DNA of 59,610 nucleotides, taken from positions 158,930-218,539 of the forward strand of contig MU619282.1 of assembly GCA_025201805.1 (NCBI GenBank), read 5' to 3'. The position numbers and the translations under genes were made by a program. Each line of letters opens with the position of its first letter. Within the stretch, counting starts at the first letter, position 1. The notes beneath the pieces are model-generated. The model made no database searches and was not told where the DNA came from. It saw only the letters and a program-made list of their open reading frames with translations. Below, in pieces: positions 1 through 10,477 of this stretch. This stretch comes from Parasitella parasitica (lineage: Eukaryota > Mucoromycota > Mucoromycetes > Mucorales > Mucoraceae).

Positions 1-873
1 ATAATATGCTCTTCTTGATCTTGATCCTTTGTAGCAGAGTCAAAACATTCTTGATACATTCGTTGTCTAAAATTTGCTAGCCTCTCTTTACAACCCAACA
101 ATCTTTGATTGATTTCATCCCTTGTGTTTTTCAAATGTTGAATTTGCGTATACAAAGATGTCTGATTTTTGCTATTTGTCCAAGCTCAGATAAGATTCTT
201 CCTGTTTTCGTTCTTTGTTAAACAATTGCTTTCTTGCATGGTAAGACAGTCTAATAAGTGATATATCGTCAACGGGAATAGAGCTTGCGTATTGTTTGAC
301 ATTACGAGCATTTTGACGGTCCCTTTGACGATCTAAATAATCTCGTTTTTTAGCCTCACGCAAGGGAGCTAAATGAACACGAAGGAGAGCAAGCAACAAA
401 TGATTAAGCAGGGAATAGAACGCCTTGTTGTTGGACCACATGTTTAGAAAATTGGTTTTGTATTTCGCCAAAGCCATCTTCATGATAAAGGAATCTGCTT
501 CGATATCTGATTTATTTGTGATAGGAAGTGCCGATATTATAGTTTTTTCGATTCGACGGTTGTCTTTTTTACCAAGTTTATCAAAATATTCAGAATGAAT
601 ACGATCCAAGTGGCTGTCATTAAAAAGTTTATCAAATTCTTGAGTGAAAGATTTCATTCGATAGACAATCGCCTGGTAACAGTGGCGGCATTTGTCCAAA
701 CCGCGGATTGAAATGATATCCTGCTGGTAAAACAAGGGCAGGGTCTTGGCCAGTTTTTGGTTCAAGAGCTACACGATCATTTTCATGCAAGACAAAGGAT
801 GACGTTTCAAATAGCAAGACGATTTTCAATACGGTACCACTTCTGTTTCCTCAATGGCTCTTTTTTTGCCCAT
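1..873 (-). pseudogene. Broken unidentified ORF, runs off the left edge
   Basis: Read on the minus strand from an ATG at 871-873 (start MGKKRAIEETEVVPY). The coding frame must change about three times, near 830, near 690 and near 175, so the gene is broken. The longest open piece is 172-765. It contains a C-x2-C-like pair (KCRHC), a basic stretch rich in K, R, D and Q, and near the left edge a region with coiled-coil character that is still open at base 1. I do not recognise the family. It lies beside DIRS and mariner debris and may be an accessory gene of a mobile element, but that is inference from position only. The coding frames are inferred from continuity of protein-like sequence. Confidence 0.4.
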
Positions 874-1221
874 TGATTTCCAGTGTGTAGGAGTGTTTAT
901 TTATGTGACGCCAGGAATATAAGTTAATCGTTGTTTCTTTTTAATTCTAGCCATTTTTCATCCGCAAAGGTTATACAAAAATGAAAAGAGAAAGAAAAAT
1001 GAATTACAGAATATTCATGATTTATTCATGAGAACAAAAGGGTCTGATGCATATGTTTCCAAATTTATCTCTGTGTGACACCTTAAACAATATCGTTCTT
1101 CAATTAGAGGAACAATACGAATCTATCAGTTACTTCCTCGGTGATGTTTTTATGTCGTAGTATTTTTTGTTTATATATGGAGACCTTGGTCCTGATTTTA
1201 TTTGAGTGAAATTTAATGTAT
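874..1221. other. AT-rich spacer, no gene seen
   Basis: No convincing ORF or RNA gene is visible here. The sequence is AT-rich and stop-dense in all frames. Confidence 0.5.
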
Positions 1222-1355
1222 CCGTATTTACTCGAAAAAATTAAATAAACATATCCAATCAAAAAAATAGAATACCCACCCATTGGCTGATATGGTTTTT
1301 GAGTTACTGAAAATGGATAAACTTTCCCTTTCTAACTGTTTTTGAGATTACAGTA
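1222..1355. repeat. Dispersed repeat, copy 1
   Basis: This stretch (core AATAAACATATCCAATCA, then GGCTGATATGGTTTTTGAG) recurs at 58617-58845 in the same orientation. The copy here lacks about 90 bases that the other copy has before CAACTGTTTTTGA. Both copies lie a few hundred bases beyond the 3' end of a minus-strand ORF (1576 here, 59044 there). No coding capacity is evident. Confidence 0.7.
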
Positions 1356-1575
1356 CATCTTAAACTTGTAAGTTTATAAGGTGATGAGAGTGGTTAAACC
1401 ATAGTTAATGAATTTGCAAAGATATATAAGAACTGCCAAGTCATAATAAATTTTTATAAAAACAAATTGATATTTACTTATATATTTATATAACGTAAAG
1501 TAAGTATCTTCGATAATTTTAATAACTAAACGAGTCTTATATTTGTTCTACATGTAGCATAGTTAATGGTCGTAT

Positions 1576-1820
1576 TTAGTCCTCAATGTTATTATTCCAA
1601 ATGCTTTGAAGTCTGATAAGCTTCTTCTTCCATATTTTCAATTCTAGTTCTCGCTTCTCAATGAGTTGCTCTAAATTGATACTATTTTTTAAATCGTCTT
1701 CCCATTGTTCGCTTAATCTTCTTTTTTGTCCAATTACGATACTGACAGTATCATCATCAGATTGAGTATTTTCAATTTTGTGTACAGTAGCAATAGTACT
1801 TGCAATAGGTTGGTGATTTT
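1576..1820 (-). pseudogene. Coiled-coil tail fused in frame to the DIRS remnant
   Basis: This is the last 80 or so codons of the frame that carries the RNase H start of the neighbouring DIRS relic. From about codon NHQPIAST onward the sequence is no longer like RNase H. It is a Ser/Thr-rich linker followed by a K/E-rich segment with heptad character (EKRELELKIWKKKL) and ends in NNNIED. The general layout (Ser/Thr-rich, then a basic/acidic coil ending in ED or EDF) resembles the C-terminus of the gene at 54351. The resemblance is weak and could be convergent. It may be a gene end that a retrotransposon fragment landed in. Confidence 0.35.
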
Positions 1821-3075
1821 CAGTTTCATTGATTGGCAGCTGTTTTTCTTCCTCTGTCCAGAAGCCATAAGTCTGCATCATTGGAGAACTTATCCCCCAA
1901 CCTGTGTCCGAACTGTCCGTGGTGATTATGATCTTGGGCTTCTTTAGTTGAATTTTGTGGATGGGTAACCCGTTCTTCTTGGTTATGAACTACTTCCACC
2001 ACATTAGCTCCTCCATTGCTAGTGTGGACAATTGACATCGGTCTTCCCAGTTGTAGTTCCGTTGAGTCAGGCTGATTGCCAAGCTCCTCTGTAAGTGGCG
2101 GATGTGCAATAAGGCTTCGCCCACCGCAGGTAACATGGCGGTAATCTTCCCAAGTAGTCCAGCAATCCATCGGCAAGATCTTGTTATGGGCGAAAGTGCT
2201 TGTTTGATCTTTTGTATCAGCTTCTTGACCTTCAATTCCGGTACCTTGATCTTCATGGTTACTGTGTTGAATTGAAAACCCAGATATTCCTGTGTTTGGG
2301 ATGGAGTCAGCATGCTTTTCCTCCGGTTGATAACGAATCCTAAGGACTCGAGATGATGTATTACCGTCTTTGTTATTTGTTCCAAATCCTTTGCGTCCCT
2401 TGATAGCAGACAAATGTTCAAATAGTACACCAAACAGATTCCTTGTTTTCTTAACGGTTCGATGGCATGACGCAGTATTTTGGAAAAAATTCTTGGGGCT
2501 ACATTTAATCCGAAATTTAGTGATTTGTATTGGTAAATTATGCCTTCGTTTTCGAACACTAAGAAAGGTTTGATTCTGGATGTATAGGTATTACGGTGTA
2601 TGCGTCCTGCAAATCCAGCTTGACCATGTAGTCTCCTGATTCTATTAAATCTCTTAACGCCGGGACGCCTTCCATCTTGAAATGCTCCACCTGTATACAT
2701 TGATTGATTCGGCGGCAACCCAGAATCGGGCGTCTCTTCGTTGCTTCCTGTAGTGTGAAGAACCTGGATAGGAAACCTCGTGATCGCGGGTTGTGGCATA
2801 CTTCTATTATTCACGCTGTAAGAAATTTGTTTACGGCAATGTTGATTTCGTCTTGCTCTTCTCTTGGAGTTGTAGTTCTTGGTAAGCGCCAAGGACTTGG
2901 TGTTTGAGCAAACTGAATTTGGTAACCTTCTTTGATAATCTTCAGTGGCCACGGATGTTGAACGATCTTTTGCCAATTGTGTAGACATCGAAAAGATCAT
3001 TGACTTCGATTCACCACCTACCGTAATTCCAACAGTGGACACAACTATGGAAATCGACTCGCTTACGGAAAGCAT
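1821..3075 (-). pseudogene. DIRS-type retrotransposon reverse transcriptase / RNase H relic
   Basis: The minus-strand frame encodes a reverse-transcriptase palm and thumb typical of DIRS elements: SKPFLVFENEGIIYQY, FGLNVAPRIFSKIL, VYYLNICLLSR, then FVINRRKSMLTPSQTQEYLG. After an in-frame TAG at 1990-1992 the same frame continues with an RNase H start (TTDSSDTGWG). It is dead. The catalytic YLDD box reads YLNI, so one Asp codon is lost and the other is changed to Asn. The fingers region upstream of about 2600 is in other frames, and RNase H breaks off after PINETE. No terminal repeats or tyrosine recombinase are seen, so only a fragment is present. Confidence 0.8.
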
Positions 3076-4228
3076 AAAAGATTGTATCTATTGACGACGG
3101 TAGCAAAAAGTACAAGAAGTACACACCCGAGTAAGTGCGCATGTTCATACAGATAATGCAAGACGAAGGCACTACTGTACCTAAAGCGGCAGTACATTGT
3201 AACATTCCTCGACAAAGCGCTTACAGGCTGCTCAAGGAATTCAACGATAGCAACGGTAGTGTACTGTCTGGTTTTGCTCCGAAAGCCAAGAACAGAGGTA
3301 CGAAACAAAAGCTTTTCGATCAGCATTCCCTGTTTTTGATTAATTACCACAAGTCTACAACACTTGGATTGGCCAAAGAAGTTCTTCCCAAGCAATTTCC
3401 AGACTTGGAAGATATTTCTATGCCTTCTCTGTGGAAGCATGTAACAGTAAATTGTGCTTTTTCGTTAAAAAGTGCATCTATATACAACGAAGAAAGAGAC
3501 GCTGAACGAACACTTCGCCTTTGCTGTGAGGTGGTAAGTAGATGGAAGGAAATTGGCGTCGACTTTAAAAAGAATTGCGTATTTGTAGATGAAGCAGGCT
3601 TTAATACGCATATGATAAGAGGGCGAGCTTGGTCCAAAGTAGGAGAGCCAGCGAATGTTACTGTTCACAAGCAAAGAGGTGCTAATATCAGTATCGTTGG
3701 ATGCATTGCGTATTTTGGAACAGTCATTTTTTCAAAAGTAGAGAGCCTTTAACAAAGGTAGCTGCAGAAAAGCTTGAACAAGAGTATGCAAACCCTGCCA
3801 CCAAAAAAAGAAAAGCAAAAGACCCTGAGAAGAAAAAGCCTTTGAAAAAGGGAACCACGGCATATCATATTGTCAAGTTTTTGGAAGCAACAATGGAGAC
3901 ACTTGATAGGCACGACAAAAAGGGATTTTTCATAGTAATGGATAATTGTAGAATTTACCACTCTGCATTTGTTGCTGATGCTATTAATAAGAGAGGGTAT
4001 AAACCTTTGTTCATGCCTCCTTACTCTCCTTTTTTAAACCCGATCGAAGAATGCTGGTCAAAAATAAAGAGCAATATCAAGAGAAACCCACTTGATAAAG
4101 CAGATAGTTTGACATCGCGTCTTCCTGGAGCTTGCGGATCTGTTACTGTTCAAGACTGCCAAGGTTGGATCAGACATGCTGAGATCTTCTGGGACAGGTG
4201 CATTAACAAAGAACTAGGATTAAGGTAA
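3048..4228 (+). pseudogene. Broken Tc1/mariner-like transposase (DD34E)
   Basis: Homologous in layout to the two intact transposase types further on. An N-terminal helix-turn-helix region (IPRQSAYRLLKEF) is followed by the DDE core: VFVDEAGF (first Asp), FIVMDNCRIYH (second Asp) and PPYSPFLNPIEECW (Glu), with 34 residues between the second Asp and Glu. It is inactive. There is an in-frame TAA at 3132-3134, a frame change just upstream near 3100, and another at about 3720-3755 where the ORFs 3135-3752 and 3701-4228 meet. No terminal inverted repeats were found beside it. It lies head-on against the DIRS relic. Confidence 0.8.
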
Positions 4229-4538
4229 ATATTATCACTGTATGTTATCTTTTTCTACATATTTAATCCCAAAATGAAAAAATTCGTCCCAACTTATGCG
4301 GTATCAAAACCTGTAGTGATAAAAAAAAAAAAGTTTTCAATGCAATGGACAGCGTATGACAGCTAAGCCTTACTTTGTTGTGATATTAAAATTGGCACAA
4401 TAAATCAATTCTTTTCAATCATTGAGCTGCTTTCATTGCACAGACACGAGGCGATTTATTATAGATTCTGAGAAAGAAAAATTGAGATACTACAAAGGTA
4501 TAAAATAAAAGTAGAAAGAGAACAATAATGGCTATTTT
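4229..4538. other. Intergenic, no gene seen
   Basis: Sequence between the broken transposase and the syntaxin 3' end. It contains a 12-A run near 4321 and probably the syntaxin 3' UTR. Nothing else is recognised. Confidence 0.4.
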
Positions 4539-5453
4539 TTAGGATGAACTCTTGGGAGCAAGAGTAACAGCCAAAACTACGATAAGAATAATAATAATAA
4601 TAACAGCAATACTAAAACAGATCCACTTTTTACGACGCATAGACATTGCAGATGTTTTCGCCTTTTCAACAAATTGAACACCTTGTTCCAAATTGGCAGT
4701 AGTTTCAAACGCACTCTGCTCGATGGTATCCAGCACCTTGGACTGAGCATTCAACATAACTTGCATCTCTTCAAAGAGCAGAGACAGCTCTTGCACGCTT
4801 TTGGCCAAGCGTTTGATGTCCTCATGACGTTCTTGTACGGCATCCAAAGTGGTTTGAGCCTCGTGACGTCTATAATCGCCACTGACAGATTGAAGCAACT
4901 GTTGAGTAAACACAGCACCTCCACCTTGCTCTGCATTAGCGATGGCTTTTTGAATGTCTTGGGAGGTGGCATTCGGATTAGCAATCTTAATTTGTCTTTC
5001 CAGCTGTCTCCCTTCTTCCTTTTGAAAGTTCAACGCAACTCTACGGTGATTTTCAATGGCATCCATAAAGGACTTTGTTACAGAGCTAAAGGCATTCTTT
5101 CTCATGGCCAGGTCGGTGTGTCGAGAGGTCGGTTCGATCTCTTTCAGCTTTTGTTTAACGTGTGTCATGATGTTTTGAGTGTCTGCGGTGAGTTGATCAA
5201 GTCGCTGACTAGAGTCGTCTCTAGCGTCAACAGTTTGAAGTATGCTCGATTGCAAGGAGCCGATAGCCTTGACGTTGACATTGATCTGGGTTATACTTTC
5301 CTTTACATGAGAGACTTGGTCAAGAAATCCCTCGACAGAAGTGATATCGCCAGTGGTTGACAAAAGGGGGCGCATCTCATAGCCTCCGCCTACATTCCGA
5401 TCCGAGCTACCATTGTTGTCTCTTTTGAGATCTGCAAGTCTATTTACGCTCAT
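4539..5453 (-). CDS. SSO1: Plasma-membrane syntaxin (Qa-SNARE), Sso1-like
   Basis: A 304-residue tail-anchored t-SNARE that acts in fusion of secretory vesicles at the plasma membrane with SNAP-25-like and synaptobrevin partners. Residues about 30-180 form the Habc-type helical region (DQVSHVKESITQINV onward). The SNARE motif follows (about 200-265), with the zero-layer Gln in LLFEEMQVMLNAQSK, then a basic patch RRKK and a C-terminal hydrophobic anchor (ICFSIAVIIIIILIVVLAV). I place the start at the ATG at 5451-5453 (MSVNRLADLKRD). The 24 codons open upstream are a pyrimidine-rich leader of mostly Phe and Leu and look like 5' UTR. No intron is needed. Intact and well conserved; the nearest reliable host gene to the left mobile cluster. 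Confidence 0.9.
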   Translation of the reverse strand: MSVNRLADLKRDNNGSSDRNVGGGYEMRPLLSTTGDITSVEGFLDQVSHVKESITQINVNVKAIGSLQSSILQTVDARDDSSQRLDQLTADTQNIMTHVKQKLKEIEPTSRHTDLAMRKNAFSSVTKSFMDAIENHRRVALNFQKEEGRQLERQIKIANPNATSQDIQKAIANAEQGGGAVFTQQLLQSVSGDYRRHEAQTTLDAVQERHEDIKRLAKSVQELSLLFEEMQVMLNAQSKVLDTIEQSAFETTANLEQGVQFVEKAKTSAMSMRRKKWICFSIAVIIIIILIVVLAVTLAPKSSS

Positions 5454-6196
5454 TTGGTAGAGGAAAAAAAAGAAAAGAAAAAAAGGTAAAGGTGTGGAAG
5501 AGAGAAAGAAAAGAAAACGAGGCAAGACATTATTATTGTTATAAACAAATGTCGGGGTTGTGTGATAGACAATCTATTTATATTTCATTTCCTTTAGGCA
5601 AAAAAACAAGGGGCTCAGCCAAAAAGTGTTTATTTGAGTTTGATTAGCACTTTTGTACGTATCCAATTACATTAATCAAGGCAAAGCCAAGCACTCTTTT
5701 TATTGCTCTTTTTTTTATTGAAACACATTAAATCTTGCCTATGGATCTCTCAAGATATTTTTCTTACCCACCATTGCTCCGGTTGTTAGTAAACTGTGAT
5801 TTTTTATTATCAACATATCGGACAACCATCTCACTCTTTGTCCTGACAGATTGTAACAATATAAGCAAACAATAATAATAAAAACATCAGTGAAAGCTGT
5901 TAAACAAACCATAAACCTTACAAAATAGACACACTAGACAGGCACATAGATCAAGTTAAGCGCCTATCCATACGTGTTATACGCTTAATATTGACTATAA
6001 TTAATCTTGATCGAGTTTACCACCATTCTTGCAGCAACATTCAGTAAGAATAGCGGGATTTGAATAGTGGAGATGGATTCCAGGAACAAAACCACAAAAC
6101 ACCCAATACACATGATAAGGGTAGTTGGTGTATTAAGTACTCTCCAATTGATCAAAGTCATGAATTTTTTGATATTTACTTTCTTCTACTATCAAT
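5454..6196. other. Syntaxin upstream region and AT-rich spacer
   Basis: The first 100 bases are the CT-rich (coding strand) syntaxin leader and promoter. The rest is AT-rich with no convincing ORF. A motif at about 6105-6155 (AGTTGGTGTATTAAGT) recurs near 32380-32420. Confidence 0.5.
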
Positions 6197-7302
6197 ATGC
6201 CTCCTTTTCAGACTAGAAATTGCACAAGCTGCAAAATTTCTCTTCCTGAAACCTCTTCGTTCCGAAAATGTGATTCATGTAGTGTAAGTAAAAATTGTTT
6301 GCCGAGTAAAACTGTAAATTGAGCAAACTTTTTTTTCAGGAACGTGCCCGAAACTAGGCCAGACATAGAGCTGCGTCAAGGCCGGCAGCACTCAGAGCAC
6401 CCAGAGCACCCGCAGCTTTTGTTTCTGAATTGGCAAGAATGCGAACCTCTGATCTGGGAACGATGAATGTTGAATGTGATGGTTGTGGTGCCTTGCATTG
6501 GGAAGCAGAAAGAGCTACCAATCAAATGAGAAACGACAATTGCTTCTATGCTTGCTGTAAAAAAAGAAAGGCTATATTGCCCTTACTACAAGAACCGCCT
6601 GATCAACGGTAATCATCCACGCTCAGCGCATTGCTTGCAGCATACGAGACAGTACAACACTTTGTTTACGTTTACCTCATTTGGTGCTGACGCTACCCCT
6701 GAGCAACTTCAACGAGAGAGCCAAGAAGAAATCAGAGGTGGGATCATACTCGAATTCGTGTTCATGGAGAACTGTATCATATGCAAGCTCCTTTGAATTT
6801 GAACAACAGCCCAAAATACAACCAGCTGTATATTTATGATCCGGATTATTCTGCTGCAATTCGATCTGCAGATTAACGGAATGAAGGGTTAGACGAGACA
6901 ATCATTGAACAGTTGAGAGAGATGATTGCTAATCCAGATATTTGTGGCAACCCTTTCGTCCAAATATACAAGCACGCTCACGAAATTTTGAGAGAGGAAG
7001 AGGAGCGACAAGCCCAAAATGGTATCAACGAGGATGCTCACATCAGGCTCAATCCTCAGATGCGAATGGAGCTAATTGTTGGTGAAGACAGACGCACCCA
7101 AAATCTGCCAACTGTCAACGAGATTGCGGCTATTATACCCAACGAATATGCTGACAGGAGTTTCAGAGATATTTTGATCACATATCGAAATAGCTCCTCC
7201 TCCAGTGCTCAGGGTCTTTTCAAAAGAATTAATGAAACGCATGCTGCCTATATGCCTCTTCATTATGTCTTGCTTTTCCCTAGAGACGAATATCCACAGT
7301 AG
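6197..7302 (+). pseudogene. Helitron Rep/helicase protein, N-terminal part, degenerate
   Basis: Starts with a Zn-ribbon-like MPPFQTRNCTSCKISLPE, followed by a probable intron (GT near 6282, AG at 6340). Then, with several frame changes, comes the region that precedes the Rep domain in eukaryotic Helitron proteins: ALHWEAERATNQM, NDNCFYACCKK, QHTRQYNTLFTFTSFGAD, LYIYDPDYSAAIRSA, GNPFVQIYKHAHE, and finally NETHAAYMPLHYVLLFPR. The protein stops at 7300-7302. The Rep nuclease and Pif1-like helicase domains are absent, and a Helitron-type 3' end follows directly. This is a deleted, dead copy. Frames change at least at about 6430, 6600, 6790 and 6870. Confidence 0.75.
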
Positions 7303-7452
7303 AGAGGGGTGGGGTGGGGGGGGGGGTTCAAGGGGGATACCTCCCCCCTGACTATTATGTAAACTTCTCCATTATCAATGCTTTATTGTAGTGTAAATTA
7401 TATCTTCCCGCAGGGCGACGCCGTCATCGAGCGAAACGAGATCAAACGGCTA
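7303..7452 (+). mobile_element. Helitron 3' terminus ending CTAG before T
   Basis: A short hairpin-bearing sequence with GCAGGGCGACGCCGTC, then GAGCGAAACGAG, ends in CTAG followed by T. That is the CTRR end and AT-type junction expected of Helitrons. A close relative of this end occurs at 50400-50447. It sits immediately after the N-terminal Helitron pseudogene, so the middle of the element has been deleted. A G-rich tract (7305-7326) precedes it. Confidence 0.65.
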
Positions 7453-7709
7453 GTAAAACTTAATACCGCCAAATGGAAATACCTTGGACATAAATAAGAT
7501 ATTGAAATCAGCCTCTGTTCCATGCAACGTCAATGTTTAATTATTTATCTCTAACGATATTATTGCAACAAAGCTTGAAAATTTCGACAAAATAACGAGG
7601 AAAGAAGGAAGCACCGTCATCAACAACAGTGGTGTTTTAGTTGCGGTGAGTGTAGGTTACTTTTCAAGCTGACTTGTCGTGGACCTTCAATTGTTTAGTC
7701 CAACCTGTA
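7453..7709 (+). pseudogene. Left fragment of a host gene split by element A
   Basis: A protein-like stretch with a clean intron: donor GTGAGT at 7646, CTGAC branch-like site, acceptor TTTAG ending at 7698. The exon then begun (7699-7709) is cut by the TA at 7708-7709 where element A starts. On the other side of element A (18478) the exon resumes and meets another donor at 18498. Joined, the pieces stay in phase with the next exon of the gene at 18478-19441. Upstream it is also cut by the Helitron end at 7452. The coding frame left of 7646 is uncertain. Confidence 0.4.
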
Positions 7710-9671
7710 CAGTCAAACCTATGGAAATTGGCGTTTTCACAAAAATAATTGTCACTTTCATAAAAATGATTAACCGAAAGGCAAAAATAATTGGCGGAAA
7801 TTGAAAAATAAATGTCACATGCTCAATTCTTTTTGTAATTTTGGCCAAGAATATTTGTCCATGCCAAGTAATTAAATTAGGCGGTTAAGTTACAATATTG
7901 TCCCTTTTCTTCGTTACTGAATTTTGTTATTTTTTTTTCTACTAAAAACATTTTCTAACAATGAGCACATTTTTTTATGAAGATGGACAAGACAACATTT
8001 ATAATGAGCAAGGAGAAATCGTTACGATCCGATGGAGGATGTTCTTACACAAATTGATGATCCGAATGTAATTCTTGAAACAATTACTAGCCAGAAAACC
8101 TATTTAAGTGTTAAACGCCTGGAGAAAACTGTTGAAGAGTCTCCTTCTAAAAAGCAACTGAAGACTAAAGTACCAGATTTGGATAGACCATACAAAAACT
8201 ATAGCGACTTTACCAGAGAGACGTTTATAGATCGTATGATTGAAAAGCCTGAAGAACGTGGGTTGGTGACTAAGGTTGCAAATGACCTAAATATCAATTA
8301 TCGCACTGCGTTAAGATGGTGGAATAGCTATAAAGAAACAGAGGAGATTCCATATAAGAAATCCGAAGAAAACAGTGGCCCTAAAAGCTCGTTCACTGCT
8401 AAACATAACGAGTATCTACAGGGTCTATTGGATAATGATCCTCAACTATTTTCGGATGATATTATGAAAAGCTTGACTGAACAATTTGAAGGCTTCACCA
8501 TCTCAAAGTCGCAACTAAATAATCATTTACGTAATACAATGCTTATCACTATCAAGAAACCATTGTTTGAGCCTGAAATAAGAAATTCACCAGAAAACAT
8601 GGAGACAAGATTTGAGTGGTTTATGAAATGGAAGGACTCTAATCTTGATTTTACAAAGAATTGTGTTTTCATTGATGAAGCCGGATTTCACATTAACATG
8701 AGAAATAATTGGGCAAGATCAAAAAAGGGTAGCCCTGCTATAGTAAAACGACCAAAAACTAGAGCGATAACACATACTATTATTGGTGCTATCCATTCAT
8801 CTAGTGTTGTTCATGTTGTGATGAAAAAACCTCCACCAAGAAAAGAAAAGCAATCTATTAGTAAAAAGAGAAAAGCTAATAGTGGAACAAAAAGAATTGT
8901 AGCTGAAGTTGATTTAGAGGATCCAGAGTTTGAAGATCCTACTGATAATAAACCAGTAGCAAAAGGCACGACTACTGCGCATTTCGTTAAATTCATGAAT
9001 GCGCTTCTTGATATAATGGACCTTGATGAAAATTTGAAGGGAAATTATATTGTAATGGATAACGCCTCATTTCATAAATCCAAGCCAATGATACGAAAAA
9101 TCGAACGTAGAGGTTATAAAGTGATGTACTTACCTCCGTACTCACCTGAATTGAATCCTATTGAACAGTTCTGGGGAGTAGTCAAAGGCAAAATGAAGCG
9201 TGATCGATTATTGGCTGAAGAAAATTTATCTGATCGAATTGCTGATGCCTGCAATGATGTCCTTATCAGCGACCTCTATGGTTTCTGTAATCACTCAAAA
9301 CGTCAGATTATTAAATGTTATAAAAAAACACCATTCTAATATATACATATACATTAAATAAACAATTATTTTTAAAACGGCAAACATATATGATTAACTC
9401 TAGCCCCAAATTTAACTACTTGATATGGACACTTTTTAGAGATTCATTTGGTCTACAGTATTTTGTGTTTAAAAAATATAATGCTTGGTGGAACTAAATC
9501 TGTTTCGTAGATCACTCCAATACAAACGTTTCAGAAGAGAGTATAATTGTTAGGCCATTAGTGAATGGGAACCTAACCCAAAGATAACAAGTCATCATTG
9601 CACTGTGGGGACGGCAGTTTTTTTTTTTGGCGAGATGATCTTTGAATTAAACTGGGGCGAAATAGAGAATT
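7710..9671 (+). repeat. Element A left terminal inverted repeat (arm A1)
   Basis: Identical, as far as compared by eye at both ends, in the homopolymer run and throughout the coding region, to the reverse complement of 16513-18474. It contains a 5' region with repeated AAAAATAATTG-type motifs, the transposase gene, and about 330 bases of 3' sequence ending at GAGAATT. Confidence 0.85.
8032..9339 (+). CDS. Tc1/mariner-like transposase, DD34E (element A, copy 1)
   Basis: A 435-residue transposase that would cut and rejoin element ends at TA. Residues about 55-115 hold a helix-turn-helix (VANDLNINYRTALRWW). A second DNA-binding helix region follows (ISKSQLNNHLR). The catalytic core has VFIDEAGFHINM (first Asp), IVMDNASFHKS (second Asp) and PPYSPELNPIEQFW (Glu), with 34 residues between the last two. 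Basic KKRK clusters near residue 280 may be a nuclear signal. The ATG at 8032 may not be the original start. An ATG at 7961 opens MSTFFYEDGQDNIYNEQGE, matching the start of the element B transposase, but is out of frame by one base at about 8024-8030. Identical to the copy at 16845-18152. Confidence 0.9.
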   Translation: MEDVLTQIDDPNVILETITSQKTYLSVKRLEKTVEESPSKKQLKTKVPDLDRPYKNYSDFTRETFIDRMIEKPEERGLVTKVANDLNINYRTALRWWNSYKETEEIPYKKSEENSGPKSSFTAKHNEYLQGLLDNDPQLFSDDIMKSLTEQFEGFTISKSQLNNHLRNTMLITIKKPLFEPEIRNSPENMETRFEWFMKWKDSNLDFTKNCVFIDEAGFHINMRNNWARSKKGSPAIVKRPKTRAITHTIIGAIHSSSVVHVVMKKPPPRKEKQSISKKRKANSGTKRIVAEVDLEDPEFEDPTDNKPVAKGTTTAHFVKFMNALLDIMDLDENLKGNYIVMDNASFHKSKPMIRKIERRGYKVMYLPPYSPELNPIEQFWGVVKGKMKRDRLLAEENLSDRIADACNDVLISDLYGFCNHSKRQIIKCYKKTPF

Positions 9672-10477
9672 AGGCTGGTATAACGTGTCCTTGGGGATAG
9701 AAAGAAGTGTTGCCTTTTAAGTAATTTTGAATAAAGCTTCCAAAGTAGAGGTATTTTAAATTTAATAAAAATTAAGTTTCTTAAAACAGCCCCAATGGAG
9801 TTGCTGTGTGGTTTCCTATTTCCAAATGAAAGAAGGGTTTTAATACTTCCTGCTTATTAAAAGTAATAGTAAAGGATTACTAGAATACTCAAAGCAACGT
9901 AAATGTGTTTTAGAATTCCTAATAGCGGTGCTTTCTTGTGCTAGCCATTTCTTTAAAGCAACTTAATAGCAATGGAAAATATAAAGAAAGGAGATAACGT
10001 ATTATTTTACTTTTTATACAAAAAAAAGAAATATTATCTGTTTTGATTGATCGTGGCCGCAAAAAAAATTAAGGTAATAGAATGCTGGAAGTATCAGCCG
10101 AAATACCATTCGTTAGTGAAGATTACCCAGAATGTGGCGCCAGTTTCAGATTTTCATTTAATAATGCCATAGCGAAGATCATGTTCGTCATAAAAGATTA
10201 ATCACAATAGTCAGCTTGAAGTGTAACAAATGTAATAATGCCCTTAAAAATCATACTTTTTTTGCTAGAAAAGGACTTGACCTTGGCCTCAAAAGAAAGG
10301 AGGTTTGCAAAAAGCACAATAATAGATAAAACAGCCAAAGCGAGATATTGTGATTAGTAATTATGTAAACTGCCTTTCTCATATTTTTATGCTTACCAAA
10401 CGTATGATCTAAAAAAGCCTAAAGGCAATGATCAATACCGTGATGAATACAAGGAGATAAAAAACCACCAGGTTTTA

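Noticed and set aside
1826-2413. 195-codon minus-strand ORF
   Set aside because: Shadow frame of the DIRS reverse transcriptase/RNase H region.
4674-5360. Long plus-strand ORF
   Set aside because: It is the antisense shadow of the syntaxin gene, whose domains are clear.
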